This document shows, piece after piece, positions 52,011 to 61,499 of a DNA stretch of 64,000 nt. The position numbers were made by a program, and so were the translations under genes. Numbering within the stretch: position 1 is the first letter of the stretch; each line of letters begins with the position of its first letter. This DNA comes from Snuella sedimenti. GTDB lineage: Bacteria; Bacteroidota; Bacteroidia; Flavobacteriales; Flavobacteriaceae. The notes under the pieces are model-generated. The model saw only the letters and a program-made list of their open reading frames with translations. It searched no databases and was not told where the DNA came from. The stretch covers positions 1-64,000 of the forward strand of contig NZ_JAELVQ010000013.1 in assembly GCF_016428595.1 (NCBI RefSeq), written 5' to 3'.

Positions 52011-52583
52011 TCAGAATAAAGGAGTACAGATAAAGTATAAAATCACTCCATCTTCGTGAAGGTCTTTTTTTATTAGGGAAAGTGCTTTTGAAATTTGATT
52101 TTTAACTGCTTGAATTGATATCTTCAACTCTTCAGAAATTTCCTTATTAGATTTAAATTGAAATCTACTCAACTCAAAAATTAGCTTACACCGCTTGGGC
52201 AATTTATTTACCGATGAATGAATGGCTTCTTCCAATTCATGATACTCCATTTTTTGGGAAGCATTAATGGAAATGTCAACAATGTTTAATCTTGTAATAT
52301 CCTCTTGGTAAATTCTTAGACCTCTGAAATAATTAAATATTTGATATTTTATAGCCTTGAAAAGATATGATTTTATATTTCTTATATTCTTACTTTGTCT
52401 TTTGTTCCAAATATCAATAAAGATGTTCTGAACAATGTCTTCACAAACTTGCTTATTCCTAATAATATTAAAAGCATATAAAAACAATTTTGCAGCATAC
52501 CTATCATGCAAAGCTCTAAACGCCTGTTCATTATTCAGTTCTACAAGTTTATACAATTCCCTATCCTCTTTAATTTTAAGCAT
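52011..52583 (-). CDS. ECF RNA polymerase sigma factor (PUL 2)
   Basis: The 190-aa protein contains region 2 (about 10-85, EDIVQNIFIDIWNKR) and region 4 (about 120-175, LPKRCKLIFELSRFQFKSNKEISEELKIS, the HTH). It directs PUL 2 transcription when released from FecR. A GH89 gene ends 106 bp upstream, and that gap holds the presumed sigma promoter. Confidence 0.94.
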   Translation of the reverse strand: MLKIKEDRELYKLVELNNEQAFRALHDRYAAKLFLYAFNIIRNKQVCEDIVQNIFIDIWNKRQSKNIRNIKSYLFKAIKYQIFNYFRGLRIYQEDITRLNIVDISINASQKMEYHELEEAIHSSVNKLPKRCKLIFELSRFQFKSNKEISEELKISIQAVKNQISKALSLIKKDLHEDGVILYFICTPLF

Positions 52584-52689
52584 AACACTAATTTGTCATT
52601 AATTTTACTTTAAAGTTATGAACAAAAACCATTTTTTCAAAAAATATCTGATAAATCCAAAATACGCCCTACCAAACATATAGAAATAC

Positions 52690-54858
52690 TTAAATAGTTA
52701 ATTCGAGTTCTTTTATTAACAACATTATATCAACATCGCTTTCATTCTTCGAAGACTCATAAGGACTATTTATCCAATGGCCCTCCCACTTTTTTACATC
52801 AAATTCCTTTCCTTCCTTTTGAGTATTATACCAAGCCTGCCATCTGGCCAAATAGTAATCCTTTAAAAGTCCGTTCCATAATCTTGACGCATACTCGGTT
52901 AAACCACTTCCCCAAACCGTAATAATTCGCTTAGCATCCGATTCATAATAATTACTTTGTCCCTTGTCCACTCCCCAACTTCTTGCTTTAGCAACCCATC
53001 TTTCTAAATTATATAAACTATGCTGTGATAACATGTCATCTATTTTAACCACCAAATCGGAAACCTGTTCCATTTGTTTGTCAGATTCCATTACTGTTCG
53101 TTGGCTTATATTACCCCTTAAATCCATTATCAAAGCATCTGCAATAGCCATGTATTTGTATGTAGCCAATTCGATAAGATCATTTATATAAAGTTGATTG
53201 TTCTTAAATGTCTGGTATTCTTCTAAAAACAAACTTAAAGCTTCATTAACATTCTCATCTGCTTTAGGTAAAACATGATAGGAACTCGCTAAAGTGATCG
53301 GGTTAGACTGGATCCTGTTTACGGCATGATCGATTTCTTTATTATAAATAGAATGACATAATAACAACCAGGCTTCATACAATTTTTCTGATTTCATACC
53401 ATATCGATTATTGCAATATGATACCAACCAATCTTTATAATCCAATGTTGTATCACTCCACATGGCATCTGATGCCAACTCATAAATTACCTCATTGATT
53501 TCTGTCCCTTCTGGAGAAAAACCAAAGGCTTTTAGCTTTCCGTCTGCTTTTGTTTTTGCTATCTCTGGAATTAAATGTCCGTATTGTGTTAATAAACCTC
53601 CTATTTGAGAAGCTCCACCCCAATTGGGTATTATACTATACATCCAGCTCTTACCAAAAAAATCATCCATGCTTTTATAAAATGGACTTGTCTCTGCATA
53701 TAGATCCAATACCATCATCCTATCATCTGGAATCGTACTCAATAATGCTTTTGCCCTGTCGTTGGTCCAAAATCCTTTATCCATAAATAACCAGCCCATC
53801 ATTAGCCATGTTGCATCTTCATCTGCCTCAATAATCGATGCGTATATAGCGTTTCCAAATTCAGCTAATTCTTTTTGTAGGACTTCTTCAGATTCATCAC
53901 TAACAGGGGGTCTTAACTCATTAAAGGCATCGGCCAAGAAAAAGTCTACCTCTCCAAATTCTTTTTTCCAAGTATCAATAAAATCTTTTCCAATCTTTTT
54001 ATAGTAAGGCGACAGAGGATGTAAAATATGCGTTGTATTATCCCCTTTAAAACCTACCCATCCATCAACATGCCTAACTTTAGCATCAGGAAATTTCGCT
54101 TCAAATTCCTTAGGAACAAACCCAGCAAAAGCAGAAGCGACAGGATGTATCCCAATGGATCGCATCTGCTTTAATATTTTCTTTTGAAGCGTCTTTATTT
54201 TTTCAAAATAATCACTCGGAATGGGACCTCCATGCTTATTAATATTTCCCATTCTGTGCCATGGTAAATAAGCTGGTCCCGTAAAGTATTCTTCCAACTC
54301 TGCAGTGGTGAACCCATATTTATGCCAAACCTCTTTCCAAATAGCTTCGGTTCCTATTGGAGCCAACATCATATTATAGCCATGTATAGCCATTATATCC
54401 AGATATCTTAGCCAATCTTCCCATTGATAATAGGGTGTAGTATAACCAAAACCACAAATATTATCTTGTAAGGTATATTGAAAAGGACACACCTCTCGTT
54501 TCTTTGTATAATCAGGCCAAGTTTCGGGGATTTGAATATTATTTCCTCCCCATGAAATCATACTATTACAAGCCTCTTTGAGGTAAGTGTATGCACCTTT
54601 ACATTGTGCCACTCCAGTGTTTCCTCCAACTTTTAAAATACCGTTGCTAGCTTCTATTTCATAAACCATCTTGTTTGGGTTTAAGCTATCACTAGGTATG
54701 GAATAAAATTGTATTGCTTTTGCTCTTTCTCCTATTAACCTATATAAAACTTCACTCGCTGGTGATTTTTCTTCTTTATGGTTTGACTTTTGGGAACACC
54801 CCATAGCACATACGATAAGTATGAGAATAAAATTAAATTTACTGATAATGTGTTTCAT
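52690..54858 (-). CDS. GH89 alpha-N-acetylglucosaminidase (second copy)
   Basis: I start at 54858 (MKHIISKF, 722 aa), which yields a proper lipoprotein signal with Cys at about residue 21 (AMGCSQ); the 13 upstream codons are not needed. The NAGLU domain order is complete. Catalytic E314 (AFNE) and E450 (FSPEG) correspond to human E316 and E446. It differs markedly from the other GH89 in loops such as HVDGWVGFKGDNTTH, so linkage preference may differ. It stands between the catabolic operon and the PUL 2 sigma gene. Confidence 0.92.
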   Translation of the reverse strand: MKHIISKFNFILILIVCAMGCSQKSNHKEEKSPASEVLYRLIGERAKAIQFYSIPSDSLNPNKMVYEIEASNGILKVGGNTGVAQCKGAYTYLKEACNSMISWGGNNIQIPETWPDYTKKREVCPFQYTLQDNICGFGYTTPYYQWEDWLRYLDIMAIHGYNMMLAPIGTEAIWKEVWHKYGFTTAELEEYFTGPAYLPWHRMGNINKHGGPIPSDYFEKIKTLQKKILKQMRSIGIHPVASAFAGFVPKEFEAKFPDAKVRHVDGWVGFKGDNTTHILHPLSPYYKKIGKDFIDTWKKEFGEVDFFLADAFNELRPPVSDESEEVLQKELAEFGNAIYASIIEADEDATWLMMGWLFMDKGFWTNDRAKALLSTIPDDRMMVLDLYAETSPFYKSMDDFFGKSWMYSIIPNWGGASQIGGLLTQYGHLIPEIAKTKADGKLKAFGFSPEGTEINEVIYELASDAMWSDTTLDYKDWLVSYCNNRYGMKSEKLYEAWLLLCHSIYNKEIDHAVNRIQSNPITLASSYHVLPKADENVNEALSLFLEEYQTFKNNQLYINDLIELATYKYMAIADALIMDLRGNISQRTVMESDKQMEQVSDLVVKIDDMLSQHSLYNLERWVAKARSWGVDKGQSNYYESDAKRIITVWGSGLTEYASRLWNGLLKDYYLARWQAWYNTQKEGKEFDVKKWEGHWINSPYESSKNESDVDIMLLIKELELTI

Positions 54859-55038
54859 TTTAAAGCTATTGTAGCATTCTAAGCCGTATCGCTCCATACG
54901 GGTTTATAACCTATTCACTATATTTAATATTTAAAAGACCACTAGTTAATGGAGCGTTCAATCTATGGAAACTAATTTGAATCGAGTTTTACTGCTTAAC
55001 TAAAACTATATCTTTAATGTTTTTTAGATTCAAAAAAA

Positions 55039-56448
55039 TCACACCTTTAAATTCACATCAAGGACTTTACCCCCTTTAAGACGGCTTTTTTCGGCTTGGA
55101 ATCCTATTAAATGACTTTCCATTGAGGCTTCTATTGTAGACGTTAACTGTGTAGGATCCTGTAGTTTTACGGCTCTTACAAAGTCCCTTGCCAAACGCAT
55201 ATCGCCACCGCCATGACCATGACCAGCGTAAATACCATCATTAATATCTTTAGCCGTCCAGTGTTTTTGCTCCCGAGTTCTAAAATCAAAAACGGTCATA
55301 CTGTCCATATCGCCAACAATATCACCCATAGTCCCCATGATGCGTGTACGTCTGCCTCCATAACTGGTAAGGCCTTCCATGGAAAATGAAGCCGTAATAT
55401 CATCTTCAAATTGCATATTGACTACCTGATGGTCTACAACATCATTATCGCAATGGTACACACAGCGACCATAGGGGCTTGTTTTTAGCAACTCCATAGT
55501 GGAATCTGTATCGTGATTTTCCAATTTTAAGTGGTGCAAAAATGATTTTCTTTCCGCATATACTTTTATTGCCGAAAATGGACATTCCCGCTCCACCGTG
55601 CAACCATCGGTACAACGTTTTGTACTGCCTTTGGGTGCATTCTCAGGCTTAAACAATTTTAAAGAACCAAAAGATGATACTTTTTTACAAGGTTTACCAA
55701 CCAGCCAGCGTATAATATCGGTGTCATGACAGGATTTTGAAAGAATCATGGGCGTTGATTTTTTTGAATTCCCCCAATTACCACGTACAAACGAATGCGA
55801 CATGTGGATATGCTCAACAGGTTCAAAGTGTTGCACACTAACAACCTCTCCAATTTTACCGGAATCGATAATTTCCTTCATCTTAACAAAATAGGGAGCA
55901 TATCGCAACACATGACATATACCTACAATTTTACCATACTTGCGTTGTTGTTTCAAAATATCATAACATTCGTCCCAAGATTGTGCAATGGCTTTTTCCA
56001 GTAATACATCATATCCCATTTCAATGGCTTTCATTGCAGGGCCATAATGCAGGGCATCGGGTGTTGTTATAATAACGGCATCTGCAAACTTAGGGCGTTC
56101 AAATACATGTTCCCAGGTAGTAAATTGATTGTTTTCTGAAATATTATGGGATTTGGAAAAGTTATCCCTTCTGTATTTAATTGGTTCTGCTACGCCTATA
56201 ATGTTTAACTCTTTTGGGTTTTCAAGAGCATAACCGGCATATACATTGCCTCGCCCACCAGCTCCAAGGACAATTGCCGTTATGGGTTGATCAAAATTTA
56301 GGGGTTGTTTCTCTTCTTCCTCAATATATTGTGTATCAATCCCTTCTTTTGAACTCGCATTCACAACACCTATTGCTCCAACGGTTACTGCTGCCGACCC
56401 TAATCCGATTCGCTTTAATGCTTCCCGTCTACTGAAATTACTTTTCAT
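55039..56448 (-). CDS. Tat-exported Gfo/Idh/MocA-family protein with cysteine cluster
   Basis: The 469-aa protein has a Tat signal (SRREALKRIG) and an NAD-binding Rossmann motif (VLGAGGRGNVY, about 60-70), E151-K152 typical of the family and a C-terminal domain. It contains an unusual set of cysteines, C279, C283, C289 and C329, C333, that could bind a metal. Tat export implies cofactor loaded in the cytosol. GH109 glycosidases share this fold and export route, so an NAD-dependent glycosidase is possible, but ordinary Gfo/Idh oxidoreductase is the default reading. It ends the catabolic operon. Confidence 0.82.
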   Translation of the reverse strand: MKSNFSRREALKRIGLGSAAVTVGAIGVVNASSKEGIDTQYIEEEEKQPLNFDQPITAIVLGAGGRGNVYAGYALENPKELNIIGVAEPIKYRRDNFSKSHNISENNQFTTWEHVFERPKFADAVIITTPDALHYGPAMKAIEMGYDVLLEKAIAQSWDECYDILKQQRKYGKIVGICHVLRYAPYFVKMKEIIDSGKIGEVVSVQHFEPVEHIHMSHSFVRGNWGNSKKSTPMILSKSCHDTDIIRWLVGKPCKKVSSFGSLKLFKPENAPKGSTKRCTDGCTVERECPFSAIKVYAERKSFLHHLKLENHDTDSTMELLKTSPYGRCVYHCDNDVVDHQVVNMQFEDDITASFSMEGLTSYGGRRTRIMGTMGDIVGDMDSMTVFDFRTREQKHWTAKDINDGIYAGHGHGGGDMRLARDFVRAVKLQDPTQLTSTIEASMESHLIGFQAEKSRLKGGKVLDVNLKV

Positions 56449-56487
56449 CTTTTTCTTTTTATAATTAATTATGTGATAAAAGTTGCA

Positions 56488-57819
56488 TCATTTATTCTCA
56501 AACTCAATTTCTTCCAATGTTTTATTTGTGGTTTCAAATAAAAACGTTTTGAAGAAAAAGAACCCTAAAAGCGTCATTATGGAAAAAAAGGCAAAACTAT
56601 AGCCAATGCCTTTACCTTCGCTAAAAGCGCCTACTACTATTGGAAACATAAACGTAATGGATCCGTTTATAATCCAATTGGAAAACGAGCCTAAAGCCAT
56701 CCCCCTAGACCGTATGTTATTTGGGAATATCTCCGCCAACAGTACAAATACAACAGCTCCCATGGAAGATGCAAAAAACGCCACATAGCAAATAAGAATC
56801 CCTAATAATAACCAACCTTCTGTATTTCCTGTATAAAATGCCCAAGAGAAAACACCTAGGGATATAGACATTCCTATGGTGCCTACATACAATAGCTTTT
56901 TCCTTCCCACCTTATCGATTAAGGTCATGGCCAATATGGTAAAAATCAAATTCGTAGCTCCAAGGATAACGGTTTGACCAATGGCTGAATCTGTAGAAAA
57001 ACCAGCTGCCCTAAATATATCGGTTGCATAGTAAAAGACAATAGCTACACCTGTAAACTGACTGAACAATCCTATGCAAATCCCTATCAAGGTAAACTTT
57101 AAATTGGGCTTCTTAAATAGTTTTTCTTGCTTGCCTTCTTGTTCCAACTTAATTGAGGTTTCTATCTCGTTGATAATACTTTGAATATTGGCCTCGGGGT
57201 TTACCTCTACTATGGTCGCCTTAGCTGCTTTTTGGTCTCCAATTTGCATTAACCATCTCGGACTTTTACGTACTTTTAGAAGCAGGAGCAGAAAGGCCAA
57301 TGCCGGTATGGCCTCTGAAATAAACATATAACGCCAATTGTTTTTGCCTGTATCTATTAAAATATAATCCACAAAAAAGGCAACCAATATACCTACAACC
57401 AATGCCAATTGAAAGGTGATTATGAGTCTCCCCCTATGTGTAGCAGGGGCTATTTCTGAAATGTAAATGGGTGAAAGCACCGAAGCCGCACCAACGGCCA
57501 AGCCACCAATAAACCTAAACAGAATAAAACTATTGATTTCTGGTGCAAGTCCTGTACCAATAGCAGAAACCAAAAATAACAACGCAGAGAGTTTAAGCAT
57601 TTCCCTTCTACCATATATATCGCCTGGCTTACCTATACCTATGGCTCCAATTATACAACCTAATAAAGCCGAACTTACTGCCCAACCCGTCATGACGTCG
57701 CTTAATTGGAAAAACGATTTAAAAAAAGGCAGAGCTCCGTTAATAACGGCGGTATCAAACCCGTATAAAAGGCCTCCAATTGCTGCGACCAAGGTGTATA
57801 AAATAAGTTTTCCTTTCAT
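56488..57819 (-). CDS. MFS sugar porter (sugar:H+ symporter family)
   Basis: The 443-aa membrane protein has 12 predicted helices and sugar-porter marks: GFDTAVINGALPFF, GDIYGRREML, IGGLAVGAASVLSPIYISEIAPATHRG and DKVGRKKLL. The N-terminal R-K-SPRWL segment replaces the usual PESPRWL. It probably moves a monosaccharide or its derivative across the inner membrane. It is in an all-minus catabolic operon between the creatininase-like gene and the Gfo/Idh gene. Confidence 0.93.
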   Translation of the reverse strand: MKGKLILYTLVAAIGGLLYGFDTAVINGALPFFKSFFQLSDVMTGWAVSSALLGCIIGAIGIGKPGDIYGRREMLKLSALLFLVSAIGTGLAPEINSFILFRFIGGLAVGAASVLSPIYISEIAPATHRGRLIITFQLALVVGILVAFFVDYILIDTGKNNWRYMFISEAIPALAFLLLLLKVRKSPRWLMQIGDQKAAKATIVEVNPEANIQSIINEIETSIKLEQEGKQEKLFKKPNLKFTLIGICIGLFSQFTGVAIVFYYATDIFRAAGFSTDSAIGQTVILGATNLIFTILAMTLIDKVGRKKLLYVGTIGMSISLGVFSWAFYTGNTEGWLLLGILICYVAFFASSMGAVVFVLLAEIFPNNIRSRGMALGSFSNWIINGSITFMFPIVVGAFSEGKGIGYSFAFFSIMTLLGFFFFKTFLFETTNKTLEEIEFENK

Positions 57820-57915
57820 CTGATTGTATTTATTGTTTTTTAGTTGCCATATCTAACGTTCTCTTATGGTATATTTAAGTTTTAGTTATACCTATTTATG
57901 TATTAATATTTATAC

Positions 57916-58674
57916 TTATTCCGTTGTTAACAGGTCATTAATGATATTTTTTAAATCATCTATAACCAATTTGGAGATTTGTTTTCCTTTTTCTAAAGTT
58001 CCATATTCCGGATCTCCAAAAACACCATTAGTGGTCATTTCTTTAGTTGACCTGTAATAGGATGCCTTGGGGCCGCGTAACATATCTCCTTCGGACCAAG
58101 AAAACGTTTTTGTGTGCATTCCTTTTTCAATCTTATCAAGATGTACTAAATGAGGCGCTATTAATAACATGAGAGACGTTTCAAATTCACAAGCATGTCC
58201 AACCCCTCCTTTACCACTTTCATTTAAGGAGAATAAAGCCTCTGATGCTAGTTTCCACCATGTCACCATAACGATATTTATTGTAGGGTTTTCATAGCCT
58301 AACTTTTCTACCAATAATTGACCAACGGCTTGATTGCCACCATGACTATTTAAAAGAATAATATTGGTAAATCCATGCTGTATGACCGATTTTACAATAT
58401 CTTCCACTTGCCTAACAAATGTATCATGACTAATGGTAAGTGTTCCCGAAAAATCCATATGGTGTGAAGAGCAACCTATACTAACGGTTGGCAGGACCAA
58501 CACCTTATCGGGGATGGCTATATGCAGCTCATTAACAAAATGTTCTCCAATTAGCCTATCGGTTGCCAGCGGCAAATGCTTTCCATGTTGTTCTGTAGCT
58601 GCCATGGTAAGAATAACCGGAATGTTTTTCGGTATCCTGCCTATTTGCTCAGTTGTTAATTGATCCCAAATCAT
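57916..58674 (-). CDS. Creatininase-superfamily metal-dependent amidohydrolase
   Basis: The 252-aa protein has the family metal ligands: E28-x-H30 (ATEQH), D39 (ATDR), H111 (NSHGGN), and E163 (GHACEFETS). Creatininase folds cleave cyclic amides or other rings. In this operon, which also encodes a dehydrogenase, a dehydratase-like protein and an aldolase, a role in opening a sugar lactone is attractive but inferred. The gene is 14 bp after the RidA fusion. Confidence 0.82.
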   Translation of the reverse strand: MIWDQLTTEQIGRIPKNIPVILTMAATEQHGKHLPLATDRLIGEHFVNELHIAIPDKVLVLPTVSIGCSSHHMDFSGTLTISHDTFVRQVEDIVKSVIQHGFTNIILLNSHGGNQAVGQLLVEKLGYENPTINIVMVTWWKLASEALFSLNESGKGGVGHACEFETSLMLLIAPHLVHLDKIEKGMHTKTFSWSEGDMLRGPKASYYRSTKEMTTNGVFGDPEYGTLEKGKQISKLVIDDLKNIINDLLTTE

Positions 58675-58688
58675 AACTGTATGTTTTC

Positions 58689-59564
58689 TTATTTTTTAGC
58701 AGCCCACATTTCAATTTCGACAACCAAATTCATTAACAATCCTGTTTGCACTGCCGTACGAACGGGCTTAGGGTCTTTAAAGTAATTTTTATAAACAGCA
58801 TTGAATCTTGGCCAATCGGCCAGGTCTTTTATAAATACATTTACTTTGAATACATCGTTTAGAGTACATCCTGCTGACGCTAATTGTATACTGCAATTAT
58901 CCATCATGTAAACCGTTTGTTCCTCTATAGTATCTCCAATAACGTTTCCTTGTTTATCTATGGCCGCTTGCCCGGAAATAACAACCAGTTTAGTAGGGTT
59001 CACTTCTAAAACCGGTGAATAAGGCCCCGCTGTAATATGTTGACTTGCATTTGCAGGCATCTGTTTTGCCGCTTGTAGATTTGAATTGGAATTGATATTA
59101 AAAAATGGTAAATACCCTGTAAACCCAACCATTTTCCAGTGACCGTTTATTTTTCTACATCTATAAAGTGTTTGCCAATTTGTTTCTACATGACTTCCAT
59201 CTGCTTTTTTTATATCCCCAACAAACTTTTTATGTAGTAATGCTGCGTCTCCTATAATTTCTATGTCCTGCAATATGGTTACTCGATGTAATGCTTCGGT
59301 TACATCTTCTCCCCATGCGGTTTCATGAAACTCTTTAGCTTGCTGAAGCCATGAGGTTTTATAACTTTCTAAATTTGGAAAGCTTAATTTCCATTGATCA
59401 ATATTTTGGGATTTTCCTCCATCAATTCCCATGAAGCCATCTTCATGAAAATCATTTTCAACCATTTTCCAGTCTTGGTTTACAAAAGCCTCAATATCTC
59501 TTTTGACCACCATGTCCCAAATGTCTTCTTTGTTTTTATCTATACCAGTAAATGGGTTGTTCAT
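58689..59564 (-). CDS. SnoaL-like / RidA fusion protein
   Basis: The 291-aa protein joins two domains. Residues about 10-155 form a SnoaL/NTF2-like cone with a W-x-T-L-Y-R strand. Residues about 165-291 form a RidA (YjgF/UK114) domain: PYSPVLEV, VVISGQA, PVRTAVQTGLL with R269 and the VVEIE strand (E283). RidA proteins hydrolyse reactive enamines or imines, and some act in catabolic pathways. The start overlaps the end of the preceding enolase-superfamily gene by 4 bp, so they are translationally coupled. I do not know this fusion from a characterised enzyme. Confidence 0.8.
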   Translation of the reverse strand: MNNPFTGIDKNKEDIWDMVVKRDIEAFVNQDWKMVENDFHEDGFMGIDGGKSQNIDQWKLSFPNLESYKTSWLQQAKEFHETAWGEDVTEALHRVTILQDIEIIGDAALLHKKFVGDIKKADGSHVETNWQTLYRCRKINGHWKMVGFTGYLPFFNINSNSNLQAAKQMPANASQHITAGPYSPVLEVNPTKLVVISGQAAIDKQGNVIGDTIEEQTVYMMDNCSIQLASAGCTLNDVFKVNVFIKDLADWPRFNAVYKNYFKDPKPVRTAVQTGLLMNLVVEIEMWAAKK

Positions 59565-60694
59565 AATGTATATGCTTTTTGTTTTGTTTGGTAATGTTTA
59601 ACAGCGTCCATATCTACCTCAATACCTAAGCCCAATCCTTCTGGTAAATGGGCATAGGGCGCCTCTATTTTTAGCGGTGATTTTAATAGGTCGTGCTCAC
59701 GGATTAATCGTCCAAAAATATCGCTTGGCCAATTGCAGGAAGCCGCAGCTGCCGCTGAATGCATGTACATGGCTTCTAAAATACCAAGGTCTATTTCGGA
59801 GCCGTGCCAACAGTTTAATTCTGCAGCCGACGCTATATGGTCCAGTCTCTGAAAATCTGCTAATCCGCAATTAAAATTAAAGCCATCCACTGCACTTAGC
59901 TGAATAGCCTGAATACTATCTTTTATCCTTTGTCCATGAATGATATAAGGCAACGATACATGAAGTACTATGGGTACGGATGCGTAGTTTCTTAATTGGT
60001 GGTACTCGTTTAATTGCCAACGTGGAAGCGGGTCTTCGAGACATAAAATATTGCCTATTTCCTGTAAACCATCAATGCGCTTTTTTGCCTCAAAAGCATG
60101 TAACCAACGCTCATTGGGGTCTAAGATAACCTGCATTTCCGGTGCGGTTTCAGCAATTGTTCTACACCATCCTACAACATCGTCTTCTAAATCGCTTTTG
60201 AATTTCATACAGGTATAGCCCATATTTTGAAATTTTAAAGCCAAATCTGCGATATCTTCTTGACTGCGATGACTGGACCATGCGCCTACTTTCACCTTGT
60301 CTTTTACAGACCCACCTAATAAGTCTACTACGCGCATGCCTTTTAGTTTTGCATAAGCATCCCAAATGGCGCACTCAAAACCATCGTACTCCCTTGAAAA
60401 GGCAAAAGGTAATTTTTGTAAAGTTAACGATTCAATATCTTGCCCAATCAATAATTCGCATATCGCGTCTACTGTTGACCAATTGTGGCTTCTATATAGT
60501 TCTCCCCATCCAATGATACCATTCTTCAATTCTAATTGGACTAGTAGTTTTGGCACTTCATCAAATTGCACACTCCAACCTGCTTTAGCTCCTAAAGGCA
60601 ATTTATGCAGCCCTTTATTGAACCCTTTACTTTCAATAGCTCCGGGGTGTGCCGGAACTATAACTTCAAAACAAGTAATCCTACTAATTTTCAT
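59561..60694 (-). CDS. Enolase-superfamily (mandelate racemase/MLE-like) protein with an atypical metal site
   Basis: The 377-aa protein has an N-terminal capping domain and C-terminal barrel. Visible active-site elements are K164-F-K166, metal ligands D192 (LDPN) and E220 (LEDP), and WHGSE with H297. Where the third metal ligand normally sits (about residue 246, in the L-D-E-S-L type segment) the sequence is PIVLHVSLPY, so Glu is replaced by Val. It may dehydrate sugar acids with an altered metal site, or have lost the classical activity. It follows the SDR gene after 3 bp. Confidence 0.8.
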   Translation of the reverse strand: MKISRITCFEVIVPAHPGAIESKGFNKGLHKLPLGAKAGWSVQFDEVPKLLVQLELKNGIIGWGELYRSHNWSTVDAICELLIGQDIESLTLQKLPFAFSREYDGFECAIWDAYAKLKGMRVVDLLGGSVKDKVKVGAWSSHRSQEDIADLALKFQNMGYTCMKFKSDLEDDVVGWCRTIAETAPEMQVILDPNERWLHAFEAKKRIDGLQEIGNILCLEDPLPRWQLNEYHQLRNYASVPIVLHVSLPYIIHGQRIKDSIQAIQLSAVDGFNFNCGLADFQRLDHIASAAELNCWHGSEIDLGILEAMYMHSAAAAASCNWPSDIFGRLIREHDLLKSPLKIEAPYAHLPEGLGLGIEVDMDAVKHYQTKQKAYTL

Positions 60695-60697
60695 GTG

Positions 60698-61489
60698 CTA
60701 TTTTTCTATAAATGAATTGTTATACAGCATAGAGGTGGTTCCGTTATCTACATAAATCACCTGACCGGTAATGGCCCTACTAAATTCGGAAGCTAAAAAG
60801 CCAACGACATTTCCACAATCTTCGGCTTGTATTTCAAATGGTAAACTTTGATAGTCTTTGGTATGATGTTCTACCCAAAGTTCGGGGTCATCGGCAAATG
60901 TTTTAATCAGCTCAAAATTCTGTTCTGCATGTACATAACCAGGCGCTACTGCATTTACCCTTATATGGTGTTTTCCCAATTCTACCGCCATCCCCCTGGT
61001 TAAACCTTCCACTGCACTTTTTGCACTGGCATAAACGGCGTACTTAGCAATGGTTGCTGAAGCATGTACGGAAGAAATGTTGATGATACTGCCTACTGTA
61101 TTACTTTTGATAAGCTGATTAGCAAATAATTTAGATAGTTTCCATACTGCTCTTACATCTATATTGTATAGATTGTCAAACTCCTGATCGGTTACTTTAT
61201 GTGCTTCTTTACTTAATCCGATGCCCGCATTATTTACTAAACCATGTATGACGCCTACTTGTTTAGCCAAGGTTTCAAACATGGCATCTACCTCAGTTTC
61301 ATTTGTTATATCAGCAGCTACGGCGATAGCATTATTAGAAAGTTTACTGGCTGCTTGCTGAGCTTCATCTAATTTTCTTGCATTCACTATAACTCGAGCT
61401 CCCATTTTTGATAACGCAGTAGCAACACCATGACCAACACCAAAACCTGCGGCTCCAGTAACTAAAATATTTTTATTTGATAAATCCAT
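60698..61489 (-). CDS. SDR-family NAD(P)-dependent dehydrogenase
   Basis: I start at 61489 (MDLSNKNILVTGAAG, 263 aa); the longer frame would overlap the upstream gene. TGAAGFGVGHG is the cofactor-binding turn, S139/S140 and Y153-x3-K157 (YASAK) the catalytic set, and NNAG is present. It is probably a sugar dehydrogenase producing a lactone in the pathway. The C-terminal GQVIYVDNGTT is the usual SDR ending. It lies between the RraA-like and enolase-like genes. Confidence 0.9.
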   Translation of the reverse strand: MDLSNKNILVTGAAGFGVGHGVATALSKMGARVIVNARKLDEAQQAASKLSNNAIAVAADITNETEVDAMFETLAKQVGVIHGLVNNAGIGLSKEAHKVTDQEFDNLYNIDVRAVWKLSKLFANQLIKSNTVGSIINISSVHASATIAKYAVYASAKSAVEGLTRGMAVELGKHHIRVNAVAPGYVHAEQNFELIKTFADDPELWVEHHTKDYQSLPFEIQAEDCGNVVGFLASEFSRAITGQVIYVDNGTTSMLYNNSFIEK

Positions 61490-61499
61490 CCTTAAATAA

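Noticed and set aside
57467..57823. 118-aa open frame antisense to the MFS transporter
   Set aside because: Overlaps a strongly supported membrane protein gene in the opposite frame; it has no recognisable motif.
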